Positions 1 through 12,300 of a DNA stretch of 64,000 nt are shown in pieces (position 1 is the first letter of the stretch; every line of letters begins with the position of its first letter). The DNA lies in assembly GCA_026419785.1 (NCBI GenBank), contig JAODTK010005762.1:292501-356500 (forward strand), in the 5' to 3' direction. Position numbers and translations under genes: made by a program. This DNA is from Sclerodactyla briareus. Its lineage: Eukaryota; Echinodermata; Holothuroidea; Dendrochirotida; Sclerodactylidae. The notes under the pieces were generated by a model. It had not been told where the DNA came from. It did no database searches and saw only the letters and a list, made by a program, of their open reading frames with translations.

Positions 1-1260
1 AGGCTTCTAATAAAGCCGTAGAATTGTTTTGGCGATTCAAAAATTGTCCTTGCCTCTTCGGCCCTATTTGGTAGTCTTCTCTATACGCCCTTCGCATAAC
101 AATAGTCGCCTAGCCTAAATGCATGTCGTATTATTTTTTACAGACTGTGAACTTCACCCAAATTCACTTCGATATTGTTAATTAATTGGCCCCCGATTGT
201 CCTTGTCTAATTATTATTGTTGGTGGTCTCTGGAGAGAGGAGCTGTGCCGTATTTGACATTTTGCATAATTTTAATAATCTAATCGAAGGAGAGTAAACA
301 TGGGGACATAACCGGAAAGTTATCAGGATTTTCTTTGATTGTCCTGTGCTCTTGCCTGTTCATGTCTGTTGACCCGGGGGTTATATAGAGGCACTGATAA
401 ATGGTCCGCCTTTATCGCCGTCAACTTCGCCGAGAGTATACACGGAAACTCGATTTGGATCATTAGGCGTTGGGTTATCAGTTGCCCCAAAATTACTGTA
501 ATTTTAAAGTGTCATAGAAATAGACACCTTTTGGAAATTACTTGGTTCTAAGGTCGTTGAAAATTGCCTTTAGCTTTCATCTTCATAGCCAAGAAGTGAT
601 ATTCACTCTCGTAATCTATAGTAACCATTGTAGGGGGTTGCTCGGCCATGATTCAGTTCAGCAATATTTTCACTCGGCACAACCTCAATTCATTCCCCAT
701 GCACTAAGCCTTCTGACCTGTGCGAGGCGAGCCACCGGCCAAAGCAGATATAGAACATCAGGCATCCATATCAGTATAATGCTATTCCTTGTGGTTCCTA
801 TTTCGACCAGAACTTGGAGAATGAACATTTTCCCCCAATCACTAGTTTCTCGCATGCGCCAGGGCGGCTCCATATGTTGATCTCGGTCTCGGCAATTTTC
901 TGTGTTACTACATATTCAGTTCTCTCACATCTAGTTGGGAAATAAGTCACATCACAGCGGAACCATGTACCGCAGTGCATCTGAACATAACGTTAAACGT
1001 TAGTTTACAGTAATATGGATTTTTAAATATGGTATACTTGCGGAGCGCAGAGGATGAAGCAAGGCCCAGCAAGGATGCAGACCTGGATACTGCACATCAC
1101 TATCAGCTTCACGGGATACACGGAACAAGGCAAGTCCTGGTACCTTCATGCGGGGGCTGGGGGGGGGGGTAATACTCGCAGCCGCAATTTGAAATGCCTT
1201 ACTTCCTTTTTGTCCTGCTCCAATGCCTTGTGCTGCGACGAGCAAGAAGGCAACAGTACA
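1..1260. other. No recognised feature
   Basis: I see no gene or clear repeat here. The longest open frame, at 542-880 on the plus strand (112 codons), matches no family I know and has no supporting splice signals. A run of ten G lies near 1160. Confidence 0.5.
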
Positions 1261-1279
1261 CTTTTGAAGTCTTTGGAAT

Positions 1280-1350
1280 GACCGACCGGGAATTCCGAAC
1301 CCCCGGTCCTCCGGGTGGATGGGCCCGGACGCCCTACGTCAATTATCCAA
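1280..1350 (-). repeat. tRNA-like degenerate element (SINE head candidate)
   Basis: On the minus strand this folds like the 3' two-thirds of a tRNA. A 6-bp T-stem (1285-1290 with 1302-1307) encloses a loop containing GGTTCGGAATTCC, a disrupted B-box. A 5-bp anticodon-like stem (1311-1315 with 1324-1328) encloses an 8-nt loop. The D-arm region is poorly conserved. The extra bases in the T-loop and anticodon loop argue against a working tRNA gene, so I read it as a tRNA-derived SINE relic. Confidence 0.45.
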
Positions 1351-2670
1351 CCACTCGGATAAAGGTTTATGACATATGCGGTATGTTCTGATGAAGCTCA
1401 ATTCCCGCGAAACATTTTACAGTCCTCAGTGATCAGGGACGGTGCAACCAGGGGTCCAATGGCACAGCCCCTCTGCTCCCCTTCATTGAACAACCTAATT
1501 GGGAAAACATTAGACCCTTGTCGGGAGCAAATTGAAGGATCGTCGGTTAGCAGAACACGAAGAAAGAATGGACGAAGTAAACGGAAGAAAAATAAAAAAG
1601 ACAAAATGAAAATTTGGAAATGGGTATTTGTACTGTGGAGGGTAGAGCGTGGCAGGCTCGTAGCCAGCTTGCCCAGTCATGGGGCGAGTACGAGTGTTTC
1701 CCCATTGGCTACGCCACTGGGACGAGGAAAAACTTGTCCATTTTTTCCCCCGTGTGGAAAACCATGGCGCCGTCTCTGCCAGTGACATAGCTACGCTGCC
1801 CAGAGGGTACGGATTTCCCATTAGGCGCTCCATGGTACCATCCGCAGGGCTTGCGCAATCCGCAGAAATCGCTCACCGATTGATTCCTTGCGCATCGATC
1901 TGCGGATGCACTGCGCCTGCGGACCCGTCAGGATGGCACCTTTTGTTAATCCTAGGTTTTTCGATTCAGCGGACTGCGCAGTACCTGCGCTGCGTTTGCG
2001 CTTCGCTGCGGCGGACTAGTGGAGGGCGAGCTTAAGGGTTTCAAATCCCCGCGCGCACTCACTTCCGCGCAAATGCGCTGAGGTCAAAACATGATGTGTG
2101 ACGATCCTCAAAGCAGGTATGGATGCGTTACTTCTGGAGGGCAGCGGGCAGAGAGGGGGGCATCGAAACCAACAATTGTTTAGTCATAACTCCTCCTCTT
2201 GTTTTTATTAGAATTAGGACCTACCGTGATATTTCAAACACTCCGAGAGGGCCAGAACGTGCTGGAATCGGTGGGATTATAAATTATTTGTTTGGTAATT
2301 TGGACGGAAAAATAATGCAACTGAAATTGGTTTGGTGAACTTTTACCTCGTTTCAAAACTTCCCAATTATTCGAAAGAATGAAAAAAAACATCGAAATCA
2401 GGCCGAATTCATCATTTTAGTAAAGTTCACGCGCAGTCAGTGTAAACGGAGTTCCATACTTTTTGCTTTGTCACGGGAATAGCCAAGCATAACGTCCCTT
2501 CAAAATCTCTTCATTTTTGCCTAAAACCAAAAGAAACGTCGAATTTCGTGTGAAAAACGTGTGTTTTGTGACGATTAATCTCTGTGTAAAAATCTAACAT
2601 GTTCTGTCATTCCAAACTATGAGAAGGAAGAAAAGAAACATGTTGACAGATGCGCAAAGGTACTCACATA
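1351..2670. other. No recognised gene
   Basis: There are no convincing coding or mobile features. Around 1845-2000 the motifs TCCGCAG and TTGCGCA recur in both orientations, so the stretch could form weak hairpins. Overlapping frames of 107-138 codons lie at 1369-2035 but resemble nothing known and are probably chance. Confidence 0.4.
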
Positions 2671-2671
2671 C

Positions 2672-2712
<41 letters not shown>
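2671..2712. repeat. (CA)n microsatellite
   Basis: About 21 CA dinucleotides with one CG interruption near the start. It sits directly upstream of the dispersed repeat at 2713-2890, and a looser CA-rich tract sits in the same place before the related copy near 42,975, so it appears to belong to that repeat. Confidence 0.95.
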
Positions 2713-2716
<4 letters not shown>

Positions 2717-2890
2717 AACACCTTTTCGACTGACCTTGTTGCTGGACTATCCAGTACCCTTGAGTACCCCATTATAGGGTACCCTCATATGGAAAACTCC
2801 CCACACACCATGATTGTTGCCATAACAACTGCTGTTATGCGCAACCACTCATGGTGAATATAGGCGAAATGGCATAGGCCTACTGATTAC
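2713..2890 (+). repeat. CA-headed dispersed repeat, copy 1
   Basis: This aligns by eye with 42,930-43,105. Both follow a CA-rich tract. Both then have a GTACCC-rich segment, a small palindrome (CATAACAACTGCTGTTATG here), and the shared end AATATAGGNGAAATGGCA. The family is not one I can name. Confidence 0.6.
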
Positions 2891-4250
2891 AATACTTCTT
2901 CCAGTCCTTCGCGGCGGATGAGGTGAGAATAATATTATAAAAAGTATCATTATATTCTAATATTCAGACTCACATATTTCCGTTTTGACCAGCAACCCTC
3001 CAGCCTGAAGGACTAGGAGTACCTTACCGGCCCAGAAGTATCCACCGTGTAGAGTTCAGTAGTAGAGGTACTACTAGCTCAACTTCAGAAGGCAAACGCA
3101 AATGTTGAAAGCACTTTAGTATACCTATACACAGCCTTCACTGTATCTTTCCACTTTGCTAACTCTCTCAGTCACTCCCATAGAAGACATTATTTTTTAA
3201 CTAATTCAATGCTACTCAACACCTTATGCCAGCAAGCCCACAACGACTTTATGTCAGTTCGAACTGGGAGAAGGGTCTGCCCATCCAGGCCCACCTAGAC
3301 CTGGGTCCCAAACAGGTCAGCCCTATTGAGTTGGCACACAAGCGAACTGCCGGACGGAAAGCGATGTTGATATGCATCAACGTGGGGTAATGTTCCCTGC
3401 CAAGAATAAAAAATCTGACAGCCCCCATCCCGCCACCTTCGTCTCTCCGTTTGTTTGACAATGTGTCTGACCAGTGAATACCGGATACCAATACCCTACT
3501 TCGAATGCTACACTCTTCATATCCTTCCGAATTAGTAGTACCTTCATGTCCGGGCAGGGGATCAGCAGCATTCTGTGGGCTAGAGCTCCTTTACATTCAT
3601 TGCTTGCGTTCGAAGAGTTTCAGGAGAAATTAATTTTAGCCACACGGCCGGACCCTACCAAGTGGTATCGTCACCCTTCGTCTACCCGCCGGCACATTGC
3701 CCAGGTATCTTACTTCTAGGCGGCCCTCCACAACAACAAGAAATGTTCATGAATTATTTGCACATATGCTGGTTTTCTACTTTCTCTCTCTTCGTGATAA
3801 AATATCAGTGCATAAATGAACCATCCGGGCCGGGAATGGTAATCTCCTGCCAATTGAGGGTTGCTAAATAATTCTTGTACGAACCACAGCAACCCATCGA
3901 GCTAGCCACTCCGCTCAGATGGATAAATTGCACGTATGCGCGGGGTGACTGCCCCCCCCCCCCCCTCGTCGGGGAGCTCGACTATCCATTGGGAGAATTT
4001 GGCGTCACCACTGGTACCAATCCTCCATTTACCTGAGCGTCTCTCATCATAGTACAGGTTAACGAAAGTTAACTGTTTCACGTTCTCGATGATGACATCC
4101 TCGCATGGACGTTGTGTCTATCGGAGGGAAGAGAAGAACTCTCCTAAAGAATATGGCCTCGGTGGCTCGAATCCTGCTGGAATGCTGACGTAGCCGTGAG
4201 ATTTCTGAATCAGAAACCAAAAGGATGAGTCATTGCTTGACTGCCATGAT
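2891..4250. other. No recognised gene; poly-C tract
   Basis: No gene is recognised. A run of 14 C lies at 3952-3965. The frames at 3249-3871 overlap on both strands and look like chance. Confidence 0.45.
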
Positions 4251-5335
4251 TGTCAATGACCTCAGATGACATTTGATCCTGAACCAATAGCGGGACCATG
4301 TCCTCGTTAGTGCGTATCCACATACGGAGAGCGCGATCCCTATAGACGGGATCGAGTCATCGTGTCCACAAGCCAAAATTGGTCAACATATCAAATTTTC
4401 GAATCCATCTCTCAATTATTTACACGAGAATGAAACGCATCTAAACCAGGAAAAATATGCTTCTTGTACTCACTATTAGAAAGATGCATACCAAATTTTC
4501 AGCCAAGAAGACCTCTGTTAACCTCAGGTGGCTTTCGACGTGACCCCCAAACAATAGGGCCCATGTGCTTACTTTGCAGAGCATACATACAGTGTATGAG
4601 CTTGATCCATCCAGATGGCGTCAAGGCCAGCTATCATGTTCACGAGCCAAAATTGGCCGGAATATAATTTTTTCACAATTCCCCATTACATACAGAAACA
4701 AAAAACATAAATGACCCCACTCTACACTCTACAATAGGATCTTGTATCCCCACGTGTGGCACACCAAATTTCAGCGTGGTAGGACCACGCGTCTTGAACT
4801 CATCATGTTTACATTTTTTCAGACTCTGACCTACATTGACCACAGATTACCTTCGACCTGACCCCGAAACCAAAGGTGTTCATTAGGGATCTCACTTACC
4901 ACGTATGAGCTTGAACCATTTCAGTGGGTCAAGGTATTTTGTTCACAAGCCATGAAAAAAATTGGCCAGATTATCAATTTTACAGATTTTCCCATTCTTC
5001 CAAACCAAAATGAACCCCCCCCAAACCAACGGAAAACAGTTGCACTTTACTCCGTCATTAGAAAGATGCGGCCAATTGCAGCTTGATCGATCAAGCATTC
5101 TAGACTTGGATTGAGCAAAAATATAAATTTGAGAAAAAAATTGTAACCAAAAATCACTCTTAATCTACACCATCCAACATCTAAACAGAACAAAAGGGTT
5201 CTTGTAATCATCATGAATGCAAAGCTGCATACCAAATGTCGGCTTGGTCAAATCAAGCATTCTGGATTCATAGTGGTAACCAAGGTTTCCATACTTTTTA
5301 CACTTTGTTGCCTCAGTGCCTTCGCCTGATTCCAT
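4250..5335 (+). repeat. Block of ~280-bp diverged repeats (ACCAAATTT / TGACC type)
   Basis: Several diverged units follow each other. Landmarks are 'TTGTACTCACTATTAGAAAG', 'GCATACCAAATTTTCAG', 'TGACCCC', and 'TTCACGAGCCAAAATTGGCC'. Corresponding landmarks fall near 4466, 4740 and 5035, about 275-300 bp apart, with a further partial unit near 5200. The same landmarks return at 22,060-22,470 and at 63,600-64,000. Open frames here are not coding. The units resemble non-coding 'TGACC' repeats common in marine invertebrate genomes, but I cannot name the family. Confidence 0.65.
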
Positions 5336-5575
5336 ATCCATCTAGCTGAGGATTGATTTATCGGTGATCACAATCCGTCTCCATACACATACGCACGCGC
5401 GCAAAGACACCCCACTCGAGTGCATATACTTTTCGACTAATGGAATTCGACAATAACAAAAACATGTCTGTGAACATATTGAACTGCGGTTACGTCTGTC
5501 TGTTTCGTAGTAATATAGCGATTAGTTGGTTGGGTTGATGTGCCTGTTGTGACAGAACAGTCATATTCTGGAAAT
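5336..5575. other. No recognised feature
   Basis: Contains a short CA/CG-rich patch at 5380-5410. Nothing else is recognised. Confidence 0.4.
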
Positions 5576-5579
5576 GGAG

Positions 5580-5850
5580 CAGGCTCTGCGACAATAATCT
5601 GGGGAACGTTGGTTGACTGGTTCGCAAAAACGTAGGTTCAACGTTGTCTGATGGTTGAATGCTCGTAGGCATAGTTGTAGCAACTTTTGAAAATATGTTG
5701 TACTGACGTTGGCCCAACGATTGGCTGCACTACGTTGGCCCAACATTGGCCCAAAAACGACACAAGCCATTTGATCATGCTAGCCTAGTGTCCTCTGTCA
5801 ACATGCCGTTTCGCCTACCCCAACCTTTGCCAACGCTGCCCAACGTCGTG
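5580..5850. repeat. Cluster of GTTGGCCCAAC-type palindromic motifs
   Basis: Short palindromes recur, including GACGTTGGCCCAACG and TACGTTGGCCCAAC, with further CCAACGTTG variants near 5600-5650 and 5820-5850. This resembles the end of a palindromic MITE, but I cannot find a matching opposite end or a target duplication. Confidence 0.35.
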
Positions 5851-6282
5851 CTAACCGTCGTGAATAGTAAGGATTTCCAGTTAACCAATTACGCACTCAT
5901 TCATGGAGGCACATGCCTGGAACGCACTTAGCTGCATCCACCAACCAAGTTGCTGCAGACATATAAGGAGCCGTCCTAAAATAGAGGGAGCTATAACTCT
6001 TTAGTATATACCACGAACGAATATTACTAACATATATTAAGACAAATCACCGATTGGTTAAAGGGTCATCCTCCACATGAGTGAATGAGGCTTGACACGA
6101 TTTTGGGTGAACAAAGTTCAAACGCCTGTTTCAACAAGCTACCACTAGGCTTGGGCCTCAACCTCTGCCGTTTAGGTGGTGCGTGGGCAGATAATCATGA
6201 AATGCAACCATCTGCTGCTGCTGGCCCATCAGTGGCTCACCGGACTTTTCAAACTGTGGGGGGGGGGGACAAGAATACTATG
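5851..6282. other. No recognised feature
   Basis: No gene or repeat is recognised, apart from a run of nine G near 6260. Confidence 0.4.
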
Positions 6283-6372
6283 TAAGCGGAGCGCCACCAT
6301 GGTGGGCTGCTGAGCGTACAATGAAAATTTTGGTTGCGCAAGTCCCCCAGATGGCCGGAAATGACCTCTCTC
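6283..6372 (-). repeat. GGTGGCGC-core repeat family, minus copy
   Basis: The reverse complement carries the family landmarks in order: a TTTCCGGCCATCTGGGGG start, a GAAAATTTT-type middle, and the CCACCATGGTGGCGCTCCGCTT end. Plus-strand relatives lie at 49,620, 50,200, 51,425 and 52,090. Confidence 0.55.
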
Positions 6373-7130
6373 GAGCCTTTTAGGCTGCATTACCAATCTT
6401 AAAATCTGGGCATTTTGTGATCCCAAATTCTATCCTGGCAAAATTTTAATATTTCGTCGGACCATGGTCGTATCGCTCCTCCTTGCCCAGACTGTTCAAT
6501 ATTATTAGTGCTCAACACTACGGTCACCATGCCGCTGGCGCGCAATTTTTCTGGTTTTTCCCGCACATCTTGAAAAACAGGATCTCACCAGAAAATTTGG
6601 AAATTGACTTTCTACGGTCCCAACCATTATATGACGTCTTAGCCGTTACCTGGAGAAACATGCGTTGAAAATCGAAGCAGTCTGATAGCCTAAGCTACTG
6701 CATTTCCAAATCGCGCGTGGTCGATGGATTGAGGAAACGGACCGGAGGCTAAAGAGTTAGTAATCCAAAAGGGGTTGACTGCAGTTTTCAAGGTCACTGA
6801 GATGTTGTTGTATAATTTCACATTTCACCTCACAGATATGAATGATTTAGAGGGCCAATGAGTAGAAATTTCATAGAGGTGCGGAGATGACGGGAAAGCG
6901 ACGGGACACAATCCTGCACTAGTACACGGCGCGAAGCGCGAATTTTTTTCACTTCCCTCGCATTAGCGGCGAATTTGCATAATTTTCTGCCTTTCTTGTG
7001 ATAGTTCTTGTTGTGTTTTGCCAATCTATTTCAATTTCAAACTGGTAGTCGAATATTAACTACTTCAAAATTTTTCCGATCCCCAAATCTCATTGGGGGG
7101 GGGGGGAGGGGAAACGGGGCACAAGGTTTT
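6373..7130. other. No recognised gene; relic repeat patch
   Basis: A weak match to the GGTGGCGC family lies near 6525-6600. A run of G occurs at 7096-7106. Nothing else is recognised. Confidence 0.4.
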
Positions 7131-7173
7131 CGAGGGGGCAACGTTCCCCTGGCCCCTCTTGGTAACGATACTG

Positions 7174-7640
7174 GGGCCCATGTGGCTTCCGTGTGGCCAG
7201 TCTTGTTGTTTTATCGGTGAATGATGGGCTGACTCTACTGGGCCCATGTGCGTATTCTGAGTGATGTATGGGCATTGTCCACTGGCAAATAATTAGCTGT
7301 ATTTGACGGGCCCATGTGAGTTTTTGGGCGTACGGTCAATTGTCAGAGGCGATGTAGGCTCCCTATCCATGGGCCCACGTGATAGTGTTGGTTGAATGGT
7401 ATAACAATGGCCCACACAGCACCCTTTTTTGCCATGATTAGGTAATTGGTGGGGCCAAATGAATCTCACAATCTTAGGTAGGGGTTGTCAATGGTCCTCG
7501 ATGGGCCTAACGAATTTGCCCACATTATGGTACTCACGTATAGGCACCGTAGACAAAATATTCTTGGGCACATATGGGCTGCCCATATGATCTCACAGAG
7601 CAGCCATGATATGTCAATATTGGCACCGTGTGGGCTAGCT
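7174..7640. repeat. Tandem array with GGGCCCATGTG every ~66 bp
   Basis: The motif GGGCCCATGTG, or the close form GGGCCCACGTG, begins at 7174, 7240, 7308 and 7371, so the spacing is 66, 68 and 63 bp. Weaker versions follow (GGCCCACAC near 7409, later GGGC-containing variants to about 7640). Between motifs the sequence is much less conserved. It has no coding potential. Confidence 0.65.
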
Positions 7641-9070
7641 GTTTGAGTTCGATCCAGGCCTCTGCATTCACTATTTTGAAGAAAAATGGCTACGCCCGGT
7701 CAAGGAGCACCACCTAGCAAAGCGAATGAATGCCAAGGCTCGTGGGCCGAGGATCGGTCAACACTAACACTAACAGAACCTGAACATTTCTAGGAACATG
7801 CACAATTAGCAGACCTGACACATTGAAAATTCTTTGGAGGACAAGAAATAATCATGAAATGGATCATATCCAATTCATCTTCATTAGACTATTACAGACT
7901 GTTTTGAGTTGCTCAATGGAACTAAAACATCATTCGTCTTCATAAAGCTCAATGCTGCAAATGAGCAAGATTCCATCTCTCTTTATAATCCCCTTCCACT
8001 GAAACAGAATTCCAAGCGTCTTCTGCTCCATGTCAGCGTTGATTTATTTCGTGGAGTGGTAATGCCTATTGTGCAATCCTCATGGTGATTGCATTCTGTC
8101 AGTAGGTGCACATGCGACACCCGACTACAAGCTACTAAGGATTCGTGGTCCATACCACCAATATGACCAGACCACCAATATGACAGCACCCTACGCCCTT
8201 AACCAACGCTGCTGCGGTTTCGCATATGGGGGTCCTGATGACTCGTGACCAAATCGTCATGTCACGCCATTTCTGGCTGGATCTTTGGCTTATTCTTTTT
8301 GTGCATGGTGGGTTCCCACTCTTGCGCGGCAAATTATGGTATGCCACACATTGTTAAAAAGAAATCAATGTGTTGGACACGATAATTGATGCTACATTGG
8401 AGTATTAGAAAACAGTCAAGGTAGTATGCCGCACGGAGTGAACTTCTCAAGTTTCCCATACGTGTGTCATTTTGCGTGCGTTTGTGCGTTAGTTCATTGC
8501 GCCTTATGCCGCCATCATTTGTTTTCTCCTAAATACTTCGATATCTTGTTGGCGTACTGATGGATCTGTCTAGGGAGGTGGGGTGGAATCGAGCGTCCCA
8601 AGGGAAGTGCACCTCCATTTATGGCATCACCCTCCCTTTTGGCAAAAATATGCATATTCATGGGCTCTTCCCCCGACCTGCGACGCCACTGGCTCAGATG
8701 GCGATTGCCTGACAATTCTGCACTTTTTTGGAGAATAAGTCGTCACAGAACATATACACCTATAAAGTATACTCTGGCAATTGAACGAGGTGTCTGTACG
8801 CGCGCCTCTAACAAATAAAGGTGTTTCCAGATTGCCTGCCCGTACTATATTATTCCGATTGTGTTCTTTGTCAAATTCTTTAGGAGTGGGGTGGGGGTTA
8901 GCACTTATCCAATATGGAATATTTCCTGTTCAGGAGTGCGAATTAGTTCGAGAAGCTTCTATTCTTATTTTATTTAAACAAAAAAAACACCGAAATTTAA
9001 AAAAATATTTCGTGTCCCGCATTCCAAGTCCAGCCGTCACTGGACCGATTTTCCCTAGATATGGCTTCAC
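7641..9070. other. No recognised feature
   Basis: Unannotated sequence. Short frames at 7983-8347 and 8515-9116 resemble no known protein. Confidence 0.4.
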
Positions 9071-9077
9071 TTCACAT

Positions 9078-9390
9078 CATGGTTCCGACGTGATGCAGTG
9101 GATCCTCTATGGCTAGCGTTTTTTTACAGGGATAATTGCAATGAGTATCGTCTGTCGACTGTGAGCAGTCACGTTGAACTCAGGTTCCGAGAGCGTGGTC
9201 GGGTCTGGAGGTTCATGTGGCCTCGGTGGTCGACCCCGGTAAAATGGCGTGGTCGCGGGAGCAGGTGGGATTGGTTACACCACTGTATCTTATCATAATG
9301 TCATATGAGCACTAGTCGAGAAGAGGAAGGCGGAAATCGCCGGTGCTTATCCCCGATCAATACAGCCAGGGCTACCTAGATGAGTCTTAG
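9078..9390 (+). repeat. SINE-like dispersed repeat, copy 1 (5'-truncated or diverged)
   Basis: This matches 33,740-34,070 in the same orientation over about 310 bp. Shared blocks in order are CTGTGAGCAGT, a CTGGNGGTTCA block, TAAAATGGCGTNG, GGTTACACC, CTNGTCGAGAAG, and ATACAGCCAGGG followed by GAGGAGTC-like sequence. It has no open frame of note. The other copy has a tRNA-like B-box at its 5' end, which suggests a SINE. Confidence 0.6.
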
Positions 9391-12300
9391 TTGGCGTCTG
9401 AACCTACGGGAATCGAAATCCAATACGGTCCGCAGGGTGTAACTTGGGGATTACATTCTTTTCCTGTACTTATTGTACTGTATCTTGAGGCATCTGTAAC
9501 GCATACGGTTTGATGTCGATAATTGCTCGAAGAGCGTTATGGATGCACTAATCGTGATAAATTTCATGAAGAGAAATATCCACGTCCATTCTAAGTTCTG
9601 ATAGTTGAATACTGTTGTAACAAAGACCATCAAGCAGGTCTCTTCCAATGAATACCAGATTTGCTGGGTAGGGGTGGGTATGTACACAAGGTTCAACAAC
9701 GGATCAACACGGGTGGGTTGGGTTGTATAGTGTCATCAAAGTCAACAACATTCTGAGAAAACTATACGGCTTCGTTGGAAAAAAGATGCACTTTGAGCCA
9801 GGCTTGCGTCGAGGAATGCTCTTCACTCGAAAACGTAAACAATTTGAGGGAAGAGGAACAACATGATAAGTGCAATATGAAGCTATTCCACAACTAGTTT
9901 CCTCAAGTCTGAAATGTACCGGTCTCACATTTTGTCTCTTTATACCTTCTTGTAAACCCACCCTTCCTCTCCCGGCCCTTCTCCTACGGCTACACTTACA
10001 CGTCTCTGTGAAAAACAGTAAATCACTGACCACTTTGTTGTTTACAGTGAATTACAGGCAGTATAGTTGCCAGTTATTAATGAAAACCTCTACATGACAT
10101 GGATACGACAAATAAAATCTGATCGTCGGCCTCATCTCTAGTTACCCACTGTCGTGAAATTTGACCACGCTGGTCACTGAGCAATTACAGCTACAAGTGA
10201 GAACGTGTGCTTGATTGGCAGAGTGAGCCATCACTAATTGGTACCAGCTGGGAGAGCTGACTGTGTGACCGCAGAATAGCCAGATGGAATAGTTAGAGAT
10301 ATCCGAATTGGGAACGATCAGGCTTGAGTACGGTCACCATAGCAGGTACGAGAGATTTTTTACCGTGTCCAGTCGCTTCCCTTGCTTCCACTCTAGATTG
10401 TTTGTTTCATTTTCACCGCGCGCGGGGTCCAGACTAGAGAAGCTTACCAGCGGCGATCTCACTTCTACCCCTCATGCAATCTAGTAAGGGAATGTTATTT
10501 TCCAATTGTACAAAATGTACCTAGCTGTTGAATTAGATGTATCATATCTTTGCATGGAGAGTGGAAATGAATGAATAAATTGAAAAAAGAGTGACTCAGC
10601 TCTTAATCAGATGCGTTCAACTGACCCCTCAGTTGGATCGTACCACCTTTGACGCTTTTTGACACTCGTGGGGCACTGGATTAGTTTTTTTGCAACTCGA
10701 AAGCTCATATCGAGCATTACGTACATAACGGTAGTTACTGATCGGGAATCTGTGGAAATTGCATTTGATAAATTTCAGCTTGTAAACATGACTGACGTCA
10801 AGAACTCACAATTTCTACTTTTCACGAAAAGCGGCCCGCTTCAGACACGAAAACAATAATGTACGTGTGCTTCTCGTACATGATTTTAACATGATTTGAC
10901 CAATCATTATCGACTTACTGTATTCACACGGCCTTACATTATTTATATAGAGCCGCTAGCTAATTAATCAACCTTTGAATAAACGTGTAACCTCACCCCT
11001 AAAAACACCAGGGGTGTGTGTCATTTGAGGATAGTTCATACTAAGCATGGGATGACCTACCCAATTGTGGGGTTCCCGACTTATTAGTTGGGCAACAAGC
11101 TGAAACCATCCATTGTGATCCCAGAAATGGCCCTCGGTAAAATCCACAAAGCAAAAGATAGGACTCTCCTATCAACAAGGTACCGTGATCACAATTTTGT
11201 TTTCAACGCTGACCCTAAATCATTCTGGGGTATAGTATACGTCTTCCCAAGCTTTCTAACTTGACCGTAGACCCCCAGAAGACTCAGAAGACCCTGATTC
11301 CCAAAATAATGCAGTATATTCATTGATTACATTTCTTACGGGGAACTATAATATACCTAAATATCGCAGCCTTCATATCCGTCCATGGTGTGTTGCGTAC
11401 GATTAATCGTATTTGAGTAGACGTACACATCACAACACAACCTATGTACACGCCCACACTTTTTTGTGATCGACTCACTAAATTCCAGATTGGTCAACGG
11501 ATAAAAAGAACAAATCACACAAGATCGCGCAAAAACCCGCAAACTATATGACGAAAATGCTCCATCATTGACCATAAAACCTGAACCATTGTACAGTAGT
11601 GGGATACCACCATCCGGTTTTACCGGCAAAGCACAGCTCCAGAACAAAGAGAATACTATGCGTTATGAAAGAGCCACTAGGGTTACAGACAGAAGGTTCT
11701 CATTGGATGATGAGTCATTCATGGCATTCTCGTAGGAATTGAATAGAATTAGGACCTGCACCGGACTCACAGCAACACAAGTCCTATTCACATTGGTCAT
11801 CGTTCGATGCTCATAAATCAATGCGTTATATAGTTGGCCCAGAGGGGGGGCGGTCGAAGTGAAGAGAACGTTGGCACATGCATGTTACAAATTCATTGTC
11901 AAGTTTCAGTTCCAGTCCCCCACCCCCCCCCCCCCCTTCCTCAGTCTCTCTCGTAAGAATTACCATGTCTTCAACTCTCAGTCAACAGGGGACTTTGAAA
12001 CTATTCGGATGGTTAGTTCATTTCAAGGGCCACATTAAATAATAAATCTGGAATGAGGGGAAAATGAGAGTGCACTGATTTGAATGGCTCTACTGCAAGA
12101 GTCTAAGGAGAGTGGTAGCCCCTTGTCCCATTATCGGCATTTTTTTTTTTTCAAACTATCAGAGAGGGTAGGTATTACTACAACTAAGTTTCACGGCTTA
12201 AGCTGGCAAAATTTGTAAGAAGTGAAGCATTTTGCAATATTTCACATAATAGCATTATCCCCCCTCTCAATTACCTTTGAATCCTAAATTCCTGGAATAG

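Noticed and set aside
1280-1350. Functional tRNA gene on the minus strand
   Set aside because: T-loop and anticodon loop are too long and the D-arm is not recognisable.
2671-2712. Z-DNA regulatory element
   Set aside because: A (CA)n run can form Z-DNA, but there is no gene nearby and the run belongs to a dispersed repeat.
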